Shown: one piece after another, positions 8,228-15,141 of the stretch
Position numbering within the stretch: position 1 is the stretch's first letter
Layout of the letters: every line of letters starts with the position of its first letter
NCBI GenBank assembly: GCA_040218575.1
Contig: JAVJRE010000003.1
Coordinates: forward strand, 186,001 to 250,000
Length of the DNA: 64,000 nt
Source: Alphaproteobacteria bacterium
GTDB lineage: Bacteria; Pseudomonadota; Alphaproteobacteria; JAVJRE01
Direction of reading: 5' to 3'
Notes under the pieces: generated by a model
The model's input: the letters and a program-made list of their open reading frames with translations, nothing else
Told to the model about the DNA's origin: nothing
Database searches by the model: none
Translations under genes and position numbers: made by a program

Positions 8228-8823
8228 TATGTGTCGTCGCGCTGCTGAAACCAGGTTCTGAGCCGCACAATGGCCTTGTGATGGGTGCTGCGGACGGTCT
8301 GCGGCTCTATGGCCAGACGTTCGGCGACCTCCGTCGCATCCAGATCATGGTCGTAAAGCAGCGCCAGGACTTCCTTCTGCCTGTCGGTCAACAGGTCGGG
8401 CGGAATCACCAGCCGTTCATGAGCGGGCGGCGGCACGGCGAAGGCCGCCGGCGCCACGTCGTCGATATTCTCAGCCGGGCGCCGCCGCCGCACCCAGTCA
8501 ATGGCGCTGGTGGTGGCGATCACATGCAGCCAGGTGGTCAGCGCAGCACGGCCGGGATCATAGGTGCGCAGCAGACGATAGTGGTTGGCGCAGAGGCGGA
8601 GGAAAACCGACTGGGCGATATCGAGAGCATCGTCCAGGCGACCGCCTTTGCCGGCGATCACCCGCCAGACCGCGGCATGGATCAGCCCGGCGGTGCGGCC
8701 GACAAAGCTGTCCCAGGCCTGTTTGTCGCCGCCGACGAGCAGCGCCAGATCCGGCAAATCGGCGGTGCCGCGCCGTGGGGTGGCGTCCGGCACAGGTGGG
8801 GGCAGATGGCAACGTGGTCGCAT
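8227..8823 (-). CDS. ECF-type RNA polymerase sigma factor
   Basis: This is a 198-residue sigma-70 family protein with only regions 2 and 4. Region 2 spans about residues 38-116, ending in TTWLHVIATTSAIDWVRRRR. Region 4 spans 145-193, LTDRQKEVLALLY through the helix-turn-helix ATEVAERLAIEPQTVRSTHH. The open frame reaches 8892. I chose the ATG at 8823, because residues upstream are Arg/Cys-rich shadow-like sequence. A minus-strand TATAAC at 8831-8836 ends seven bases before this ATG and could give a leaderless transcript. Downstream genes encode a putative anti-sigma and a periplasmic sensor. It is divergent from dinG. Target promoters are unknown. Confidence 0.85.
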   Translation of the reverse strand: MRPRCHLPPPVPDATPRRGTADLPDLALLVGGDKQAWDSFVGRTAGLIHAAVWRVIAGKGGRLDDALDIAQSVFLRLCANHYRLLRTYDPGRAALTTWLHVIATTSAIDWVRRRRPAENIDDVAPAAFAVPPPAHERLVIPPDLLTDRQKEVLALLYDHDLDATEVAERLAIEPQTVRSTHHKAIVRLRTWFQQRDDT

Positions 8824-8830
8824 CACCACT

Positions 8831-8836
8831 GTTATA
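8831..8836 (-). promoter_or_regulatory. Possible -10 of a leaderless sigma-factor transcript
   Basis: The minus strand reads TATAAC with seven bases between it and the ATG at 8823, which would place the transcription start on or next to the start codon. The -35 region is not convincing. The divergent dinG gene shows the same geometry. Confidence 0.3.
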
Positions 8837-8914
8837 CGCCGGTTGTCCGAGCAACATCCCCGTCGTTCAGTCGGTCTGCGGGCCGGCGCCATGGCCGGCC
8901 CGCCAGCGGCTTCC

Positions 8915-8920
8915 TATACT
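8915..8920 (+). promoter_or_regulatory. Possible -10 of a leaderless dinG transcript
   Basis: TATACT is followed by six bases and then the dinG ATG at 8927. This spacing suits transcription starting at the A of the start codon. No Shine-Dalgarno sequence exists before this ATG. No clear -35 is seen. Confidence 0.35.
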
Positions 8921-8926
8921 GGCCGC

Positions 8927-11782
8927 ATGAGTGACACGGAACCCGCCAGCGGCGGCCAGGCGAGCGGCGGGGCTGTAGCGGCACCGGCCGGACACGCGGT
9001 TGCCCTGCCGCACTGTCCGATCCTGGTGCCGACCGTGGCCGGCGCGCTGTGGGTATCGCAGGACGGCGAAATGGAAACCGTGACCGGCGAGGCGGCGGCA
9101 GCGCGCATCGCCGCCGGCGCCATGCCGCTCTTGTGCCATCGCCGCGCCGTCGCCCGCCGGCTGGGCCTGGCGCCGGCGTTCGCCGCCTTCGACGTGCTGG
9201 AGCTGTTCGCCTTTGTCCGGCCAGCGCAATTCTGCGTGCCGACGCCCGGCGGGCTTGCCCGGGCGCTGCGGCTGCCGGCAGCGCGCGGTGCGGCTGGCGA
9301 TGCCAGCGCCCTGCGCGACGGCACACTTCGGTTGCTGCAGGATCTTTCAGCCGTGCACGACAAGGACCGGGCGCAGCATACGGAGGCGCGGGCGATTGCG
9401 ACCCTGATGGCGCGTGGCGGCTGGCCCTGGGCGGAAGCGGCGCTGGCCGCGCTGGGGCCCGTCGGCAGGCCCGCGTCGGCCGGGACAGCGGAACGCGGGC
9501 CACCGGAAAGCAGCGACGGGATTGCGGTCTGGCGCCGCCTGCCGCGTTGGCAGGACTTGCCGCCGCCGCCGCCGCCGCCGCCGTCACAGCATGCAGTCTC
9601 GCCAGCCGAGGCGCGTGGGCGGTTGGCGCTGCTGTTGGGGCCCGGGGCCGAAGACCGGCCGCAGCAGGCGGACTATGCCTCGGCGGTCAGTCTGGCTTTC
9701 GCCGCGCCGGAACGGTCAGAGGCGCCGCACATGGTGCTGGCGGAGGCCGGAACCGGCATTGGCAAGACCCTCGGCTATGTGGCGCCGGCAAGTGTGTGGG
9801 CTGAAAAGAACGAAGGCACGGTGTGGATCAGCACTTTTACCCGCAATCTGCAGCATCAGATCGATAGCGAACTGGAGCGCCTGTTTCCTGACCGCACAGA
9901 GAAGGCGGCGCGGGTCGTCCTGCGCAAGGGACGGGAGAATTATCTGTGTCTGCTGAACCTGGAGGACGCGGCGCGTGGCGCCACCAATGGCCCTGGCGAT
10001 GTGGTCGCTGTCGGGCTGATGCTGCGCTGGGCCGGTCAGACGCGCCATGGCGACATGGTCGGCGGCGATTTTCCGTCGTGGCTGCCGGGGCTGGCTGGCG
10101 CGCGCCGCACACGCGGCCTGTCCGATCACCGCGGCGAGTGCATTCATTCCGCCTGCCCGCACTACCAGACCTGTTTCATTGAGCGGTCCGTGCAGGACGC
10201 CCGCCACGCCCGGCTGGTGGTGACCAACCACGCGCTGGCCCTGACCCAGGCGGCGCTGGCGGCGCCTGGCGAGTCACGGCTGCCGACCCGCTATGTACTG
10301 GATGAGGGCCATCATCTGTTCGATGCGGCGGATTCGGTTTTCTCCGCCGTGCTCAGCGGGCAGGAGGCGGCGGAGTTGCGTCTTTGGGTTTCGGGGGGTG
10401 ATGCCGCGTCACGCGCTGTGCGTGGCCGGTTGCGTGGTCTGTCACGGCGATTGGGTGATCTGCTGGCCGGCGATGAAGCCGGCACGGCGGCGCTGGACGC
10501 CTGCCAGCGGGCGGCGCTGGCGCTGCCTGGCACCGGCTGGCACGGGCGCCTGCGCGATGGCGCTACCGGGACCAGAGCCAGTGGCGCGATCGAAGCGTTC
10601 CTTGGCGAGGCGCGACGGTTGGTCTATGCGCGCAGCGGTGAGCGCGACAGTCCCTATGGGTTGGAATGTGATCCGGCGCCGGCCGACGAGCCGCTGCTGA
10701 CGGCGGCGGCGCGGGCGGCGGCGGCGCTGGGCGAGCTGGCGGCCCCCATGCGCCAACTGGCGGCCCGGCTGGAGCACAAGCTGGAAAGCGAGGCGGACCA
10801 GTTGGGCAGCGATGGCCGGCAACGGATCGAGGCCGCCATCTTCGGGCTGCGGCGGCGGGCGGACGGCCAGCTTGCGGCGTGGACGGCGATGCTGCGCGGG
10901 CTCGGCGGTGAACCGCCGGATGCCTATTGCGACTGGTTCGCCATCGACCGGTTCGATGGCCGGGATATTGACGTTGGATTTCACCGGCACTGGATCGATC
11001 CGACCGAGCCGCTGGCCGAGACGCTGGCGGGACACGCCCATGGCATCGTCGTCACCTCGGCCACCCTGACGGATGGCGGGGACGACGTGGAAGCCGACTG
11101 GCAGGCGGCAGAAGCACGTACGGGCGCCAGCCACATGCCGGCGCCGGCGCTCAGGGTGTCGGTGGCCTCGCCGTTTGACTATTCCCGCCAGGCGCGCGTG
11201 TTTGTCGCCACCGACGTGGCGCGCGACACGCCGGCGGCGGTGGCCGGCGCATATCGCGCCCTGTTCGAGGCGTCGGCTGGCGGCGCGCTTGGGCTGTTTA
11301 CCGCCATTTCCAGATTGCGGGCGGTGCACGATACAATCGCCGCGCCGCTGGAGGCGGCCGGTCTGCCCCTGCATGCGCAACACCTGGACGGGCTGGATAC
11401 GACCACGCTGGTGGACATCTTCCGGGCCGAGCCTGACGCCTGTCTGCTTGGCACCGACGCCTTGCGGGACGGGGTGGACGTGCCCGGCGACAGTTTGCGC
11501 CTGATCGTCTTCGACCGCGTACCGTGGCCACGGCCGACGCTGCTGCACAAGGCGCGGCGCAAAGCCTTCGGGCCCGGCTATGACGACCGCATCGTCCGGT
11601 TGCGGTTGAAGCAGGCCTTCGGGCGGTTGGTGCGGCGGGCCGACGATATGGGGGTTTTCGTATTGCTGGACAGTCGAATGCCGACGCGGCTGCTGGGGGC
11701 CTTTCCCGAAGGGGTGCCCATCGAACGCCTGCCATTGCAGGAGGTGGTGGCGGCGACGCGGCGCTTTCTGGCCGGCGTCTGA
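8927..11782 (+). CDS. dinG: DinG/XPD-family ATP-dependent DNA helicase with Fe-S domain
   Basis: This is a 951-residue superfamily 2 helicase. Walker A is AEAGTGIGKT near residue 275 and the DEAH-type box is LDEGHHLF near 458. Four cysteines between them (one in ENYLCLLN, three in GECIHSACPHYQTC, about residues 342-415) fit the 4Fe-4S cluster of DinG/XPD helicases. The C-terminal part has VVTSATLTDGG and the GVDVPGDSLRLIVFDRVPW segment. About 260 N-terminal residues precede the motor; such extensions are common in alphaproteobacterial homologues. Eight consecutive Pro codons (9560-9583) separate the two parts. DinG resolves R-loops and replication-transcription conflicts. The frame extends back to 8585 over the sigma gene, but the ATG at 8927 is preferred. 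Confidence 0.92.
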   Translation: MSDTEPASGGQASGGAVAAPAGHAVALPHCPILVPTVAGALWVSQDGEMETVTGEAAAARIAAGAMPLLCHRRAVARRLGLAPAFAAFDVLELFAFVRPAQFCVPTPGGLARALRLPAARGAAGDASALRDGTLRLLQDLSAVHDKDRAQHTEARAIATLMARGGWPWAEAALAALGPVGRPASAGTAERGPPESSDGIAVWRRLPRWQDLPPPPPPPPSQHAVSPAEARGRLALLLGPGAEDRPQQADYASAVSLAFAAPERSEAPHMVLAEAGTGIGKTLGYVAPASVWAEKNEGTVWISTFTRNLQHQIDSELERLFPDRTEKAARVVLRKGRENYLCLLNLEDAARGATNGPGDVVAVGLMLRWAGQTRHGDMVGGDFPSWLPGLAGARRTRGLSDHRGECIHSACPHYQTCFIERSVQDARHARLVVTNHALALTQAALAAPGESRLPTRYVLDEGHHLFDAADSVFSAVLSGQEAAELRLWVSGGDAASRAVRGRLRGLSRRLGDLLAGDEAGTAALDACQRAALALPGTGWHGRLRDGATGTRASGAIEAFLGEARRLVYARSGERDSPYGLECDPAPADEPLLTAAARAAAALGELAAPMRQLAARLEHKLESEADQLGSDGRQRIEAAIFGLRRRADGQLAAWTAMLRGLGGEPPDAYCDWFAIDRFDGRDIDVGFHRHWIDPTEPLAETLAGHAHGIVVTSATLTDGGDDVEADWQAAEARTGASHMPAPALRVSVASPFDYSRQARVFVATDVARDTPAAVAGAYRALFEASAGGALGLFTAISRLRAVHDTIAAPLEAAGLPLHAQHLDGLDTTTLVDIFRAEPDACLLGTDALRDGVDVPGDSLRLIVFDRVPWPRPTLLHKARRKAFGPGYDDRIVRLRLKQAFGRLVRRADDMGVFVLLDSRMPTRLLGAFPEGVPIERLPLQEVVAATRRFLAGV
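9560..9583. repeat. CCG triplet run encoding eight prolines
   Basis: Eight CCG codons in tandem inside dinG form a polyproline linker between the N-terminal extension and the helicase core. Such a run can slow ribosomes and rescue usually needs EF-P. Confidence 0.9.
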
Positions 11783-11784
11783 CC

Positions 11785-12261
11785 TCAGGCGGGGCGCCCG
11801 GCGGCGGCGCGAACCCTGACCGGCCGCCCAGACAGGGTGGACAGGACCATACGCAGCGCCTGATGGTCATCGGTGAATCGGGCAAAGAATGTTGCGTCGG
11901 TGTGGTGCAGGACCTGCCGCGCCGCGCGGGCTGCGGACCGGCCACGCGCCGTCAGTTGGACGGCACGGGTCCGCTCGTCGGGTCCGCGGCCGCGCTGCAG
12001 ATAGCCGGCAGTGACCAGGCCGCGGGTGGCCGGCGAAACGACCGTCACGTCAACGCCGCTGGCGCGGGCGAGGGCGATCTGGGAAAACCCCGCCGGCAGG
12101 TCGAGGGCGGCGGTCAGCAGCAGCGCCTGGGTCTGGGTCAGGCCGAGCGGCGCCAGGCCGCGGCGCGTGGCGCGCTGCCAGTGGTTGGCGGCCTGCCACA
12201 ACAGGCGGCCAAGGTCGGCCGGCGGGGGCTGTCCGGCGCGGGACTCCGGCACATCAGACAT
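11785..12261 (-). CDS. MarR-family transcriptional regulator
   Basis: The product has 158 residues with a winged helix-turn-helix of the MarR type: LGLTQTQALLLTAALDLPAG followed by QIALARASGVDVTVVSPATRGLVTAGYLQRGRG and the wing DERTRAVQLTARGR. MarR dimers usually repress nearby transporter or redox genes and respond to small phenolic ligands. The gene faces dinG tail to tail (two bases apart) and is divergent from usg across a 261-base AT-rich gap with candidate operators, so autoregulation is likely. No obvious effector gene lies next to it. Confidence 0.92.
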   Translation of the reverse strand: MSDVPESRAGQPPPADLGRLLWQAANHWQRATRRGLAPLGLTQTQALLLTAALDLPAGFSQIALARASGVDVTVVSPATRGLVTAGYLQRGRGPDERTRAVQLTARGRSAARAARQVLHHTDATFFARFTDDHQALRMVLSTLSGRPVRVRAAAGRPA

Positions 12262-12296
12262 TCTGTATCGTCACGGCAATGCTTTCCGTATTGCAC

Positions 12297-12338
12297 AGTG
12301 AATATGTTTGTATAACAATAATTTGTAGTAGTGAATAT
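12297..12338. promoter_or_regulatory. Candidate MarR operator and AT-rich promoter region
   Basis: The marR-usg intergenic region is much more AT-rich than its surroundings. AGTGAATAT occurs at 12297-12305 and again at 12330-12338, 33 bases apart (about three helical turns). Between them lies the inverted repeat TTGT-ATA-ACAA (12308-12318). Position upstream of the divergent marR gene suggests an operator. Confidence 0.45.
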
Positions 12339-12522
12339 TGGAATCGTGCCGCAACTGGCGATTTCAGGATTGGTTAACGTGTGGCGCGTGCAATGGAGAT
12401 GTCCGGGTTGCGGGCGCGTGGCTGACTCAGGCGAGCATCGGGCCGCCCGGTCGGCCCGGACCGCAACGCGACGCAAAGGCCGCGATGGCTGCAATGGAAC
12501 GGGTTCCTGCACGGAGGGTGTG

Positions 12523-12786
12523 ATGAGTGATCTGGCTCTTCAGCTACGTGACTACCGGCTGACCACAGCGGAAATCGTTTACCATCTGCCGGATTATCCG
12601 GAGCTGCTGCAAAGCTATATCTGGCAGAAGCTGGACCTCTCGCCGCACTTTCCCGTGCTGCGGCGATTTCTCGACTTCTGGAGTCATAACCTGGATGGCA
12701 AGCTGCATTCGGTCTATGTGGCCAACGGCCGGATTATCAAACCGGCCGAACTGACCTATGCCGGGTGTGAGCTCCGGCTGCACTGA
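12523..12786 (+). CDS. usg: Usg family protein
   Basis: This 87-residue protein matches the alphaproteobacterial Usg family over its whole length: LQLRDYRLTTAEIVYHLPDY, LLQSYIWQKLDL, FLDFWSHNLDGKLHSVYVAN and IKPAELTYA. Usg was first noted upstream of trpF in Caulobacter and is sometimes mislabelled as tryptophan synthase beta-like. Its biochemical role is unknown to me. The frame is open back to 12331, but the ATG at 12523 has a strong GGAGG six to seven bases upstream and gives the family N-terminus. No signal peptide or membrane segment is seen. Confidence 0.9.
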   Translation: MSDLALQLRDYRLTTAEIVYHLPDYPELLQSYIWQKLDLSPHFPVLRRFLDFWSHNLDGKLHSVYVANGRIIKPAELTYAGCELRLH

Positions 12787-12834
12787 CGCGCTGTCGCCCC
12801 AGGCGCCCCGGCCGTCAACCACCGGGAGCGCACT

Positions 12835-13914
12835 ATGACGACACCCACTGCAACTTGGCGCCCGGCCCCTGCGAACCCGGCCCGAACCGACCACCGGCTG
12901 ACGGCCATCGGCTGGTGGTTGCTGCTGGTGGCTGTAATGATTCTGGCCATGGTGGTCATCGGCGGGGTCACCCGCCTCACGGAGTCCGGACTGTCCATCA
13001 CCACATGGCAGCCAATCGGCGGCATCATCCCGCCGCTGAACGGCGCGGACTGGAACGCCTTGTTCGAAGCCTATCGCCAGTCGCCGCAGTACCGTCTGGT
13101 CAACAGCGGCATGTCCCTGGCGGAGTTCCGCACCATCTTCTGGTGGGAGTACGTGCATCGTCTGTGGGGGCGGCTGATCGGTTTTGCCTTCGCCGTGCCG
13201 TTCGCCTGGTTTCTGGTGCGTCGTCAGATCCCCGGCTGGCTGACGCCGCGTCTGGTGATGCTGTTCGTTCTGGGCGGGCTGCAGGGTGTGCTGGGCTGGT
13301 GGATGGTCGCCAGCGGCCTGGAGGACGTGCCGTGGGTCAGTCCCTATCGCCTGACCGCTCATCTGGGACTGGCGGTCCTGCTGTATGCCGTGGTGCTGTG
13401 GACGGCATTTCAGTGTCTGGCCAGCCGGACCAGCCACGGCGCGGGCCTGCGCCGCCTGGCGCGCTTTAGCGGGGTAAGCGTCGGGCTGATTGGCGTGACC
13501 ATTCTTGCCGGCGGTTTTGTCGCCGGTCTCGATGCCGGGATGATTTACAACACCTTCCCGACCATGAACGGGACATGGCTGCCGCCGGACTATGTGAGCG
13601 GCGCCGGCTGGCGGAGCCCGTTTGAGAGCCCGGCCGCGGCACAGTTCAATCATCGCTGGCTGGGCCTTGCCACACTGGCGGCGGTGCTTGGCCTGTGGTG
13701 GCATGCGCGACGCTTTCGCCTGTCGTCACGCAGCCAGATTGCCTACGCCATGAGTGGGCTGATGGCGGCGGTGCAGGTCGGCCTTGGGGTGGCGACACTG
13801 CTGACCCAGGTGGCGCTGCCAGCCGCCGCTACCCACCAGGCGGGCGCCCTGCTCTTATTGTCAGCGGTGCTGTGGGCGCGCTTTACGCTGGGTCGGGGTC
13901 AGGCCGCCGCTTGA
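12835..13914 (+). CDS. ctaA: Haem A synthase CtaA (COX15 type)
   Basis: This 359-residue polytopic inner-membrane protein is the COX15/CtaA type that oxidises haem O to haem A for aa3 cytochrome oxidase. It has about eight hydrophobic segments in two four-helix halves. Conserved His ligands appear in WEYVHRLWGR (about residue 108), LTAHLGLAVLL (about 177), FNHRWLGLA (about 272) and ATHQAGALL (about 334). GGVTRLTESGLSITTWQP near residue 45 is the family signature. The 3' end overlaps the convergent pdeM gene by 32 bases. Confidence 0.95.
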   Translation: MTTPTATWRPAPANPARTDHRLTAIGWWLLLVAVMILAMVVIGGVTRLTESGLSITTWQPIGGIIPPLNGADWNALFEAYRQSPQYRLVNSGMSLAEFRTIFWWEYVHRLWGRLIGFAFAVPFAWFLVRRQIPGWLTPRLVMLFVLGGLQGVLGWWMVASGLEDVPWVSPYRLTAHLGLAVLLYAVVLWTAFQCLASRTSHGAGLRRLARFSGVSVGLIGVTILAGGFVAGLDAGMIYNTFPTMNGTWLPPDYVSGAGWRSPFESPAAAQFNHRWLGLATLAAVLGLWWHARRFRLSSRSQIAYAMSGLMAAVQVGLGVATLLTQVALPAAATHQAGALLLLSAVLWARFTLGRGQAAA

Positions 13915-14695
13915 GGCCGCCGCGGCCGGCACTGGTCTGGCGTCTGGCAAAGGCGACCTGACGCGGCACCAGAAAATCATCGCGGCCAACCGGCAGAAGG
14001 CGGTCCCGGGCCGCCAGCCGTGCCTGGTAGCCCTGTGGAAAGTATCGCTCCAGCGCCGGATCCCGCACATCCAGTCCGCCCGTAAAGGCGCCGAAGGCCG
14101 GCAGGATCATCAGCCCCTCGGCGAAGACGAAGCACCGTCCCGTCAGACGGCGATGGGCCAGGGCGATCGAGCCCTTGGGATGGAAATGGCCCCATATGGT
14201 TCCGGCCGGCGGCCGCACTTCGCCGGGTCGCGGCTCATGGCGCAGAGTCAGCGGCCCGAGGCGGACCTCTTCACTCAGGCGGCCGCCCATGCGATCCAGC
14301 CCGGCCGGCGCCGGATCATGGTTGCCGGCGACCCACACCCAGTCGGTCTGGCCGGCCAGTCCCGTCAGCACGGCGCGGTCTGTCGCCGGCAGGCGGGCGA
14401 CGGCACCGTCATCGTGAAACGAATCACCGAGGCAAATCACCGAGCGCGGCCGCAACAGCGTGATCAGCGCCGCCAGACGGTCGAGCGTAGCCCGGGTATC
14501 CCACGGCGGCAGCAGCGCGCCTTGGGCGGCGAAGGCGGAGCCTTTTTCGAAATGCAGGTCGGCGACGATCAGGCAAGACTGTTCCGGCCACCAGACGGCC
14601 CCGTCGGGCAGCAGCATCAACTGCGCGCCGCAGAACGCAATCGCGCCGTGCGCCGGTTCCGTCAGGGGAATCCGGGGCGTGACGGCTCTATCCAT
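13883..14695 (-). CDS. pdeM: Ligase-associated DNA damage response endonuclease PdeM
   Basis: This 270-residue calcineurin-like metallophosphoesterase is of the PdeM type, found with an ATP-dependent DNA ligase, an exonuclease and an Lhr-type helicase in bacterial DNA repair clusters. Metal-binding motifs are clear: DLH at 46-48, GDSFHD at 90-95, GNHD at 124-127 and GHFH at 169-172. I start at the ATG at 14695, which overlaps the SnoaL-like stop by eight bases; the longer frame to 14773 is Ser/Thr-rich shadow. The helicase partner is 450 bases upstream on the same strand, while no ligase or exonuclease gene is in this window. The C-terminal tail is basic. Confidence 0.88.
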   Translation of the reverse strand: MDRAVTPRIPLTEPAHGAIAFCGAQLMLLPDGAVWWPEQSCLIVADLHFEKGSAFAAQGALLPPWDTRATLDRLAALITLLRPRSVICLGDSFHDDGAVARLPATDRAVLTGLAGQTDWVWVAGNHDPAPAGLDRMGGRLSEEVRLGPLTLRHEPRPGEVRPPAGTIWGHFHPKGSIALAHRRLTGRCFVFAEGLMILPAFGAFTGGLDVRDPALERYFPQGYQARLAARDRLLPVGRDDFLVPRQVAFARRQTSAGRGGLKRRPDPDPA

Positions 14696-15074
14696 TGCCG
14701 CCCATGCGGTGCCACCACTGCTCGAACTCCACGCACCTGCCGTCGTCGTCGAGCTTGATGATGGCGATGCCATCGAGATGGACCACGTTGCCGGACGGCT
14801 CCAGGGTCAGTTCCGTGCGCCAGTGGACAATGCCCTGGTCATAGGGAACCGCCAGGATGGCGTAGCCAAAGTGAATGTCGCGCTGGCCCTGGACGGCATA
14901 TTCCTCCCAGTAGCGGCGCATGACCCCGGGCCCGCGGATCGGCAGGGTGAAGGGAGTCTCCTTGTAGGCATAATCGCTGGCGAACAGCTTCTCCGCAGCG
15001 GCCGGATCCTGCCCCTCCCACGCCTGACGATAGCTTTCCATCCACGTGGTCAGGCTTTCCGCATTCATAGCCAT
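14688..15074 (-). CDS. SnoaL-like/NTF2-like domain protein
   Basis: The 128-residue product has a single NTF2-like fold: a helical start (TWMESYRQAWEGQDPAAAEKLF), then FASDYAYKETPF and beta strands ending in IAIIKLDDDGRCVEFEQWWH. This fold serves as isomerases, cyclases, hydrolases or non-catalytic ligand binders, so a precise function cannot be given. A strong GGAGG precedes the start. The stop overlaps the pdeM start, indicating translational coupling, and the Lhr-type helicase gene ends 67 bases upstream. Its insertion between two DNA-repair genes is odd. Confidence 0.85.
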   Translation of the reverse strand: MAMNAESLTTWMESYRQAWEGQDPAAAEKLFASDYAYKETPFTLPIRGPGVMRRYWEEYAVQGQRDIHFGYAILAVPYDQGIVHWRTELTLEPSGNVVHLDGIAIIKLDDDGRCVEFEQWWHRMGGNG

Positions 15075-15141
15075 GATTTCCCCTCCGTAGTTTGTCGCGC
15101 GCCCGCACTTTGCCGCGCCCGTCGTTTGTCCCGAGTGTGGC

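Noticed and set aside
8585-8926. N-terminal extension of the dinG frame
   Set aside because: It overlaps the sigma-factor gene on the other strand, and the ATG at 8927 gives a sensible start.
10442-11548. 368-residue open frame on the minus strand opposite dinG
   Set aside because: Antisense shadow of a high-GC gene; His/Gln/Arg-rich sequence with no family motif, and dinG is well supported by domain motifs.
12544-13704. 386-residue minus-strand open frame over usg and ctaA
   Set aside because: Opposite strand of two recognised genes; composition typical of antisense GC-rich frames.
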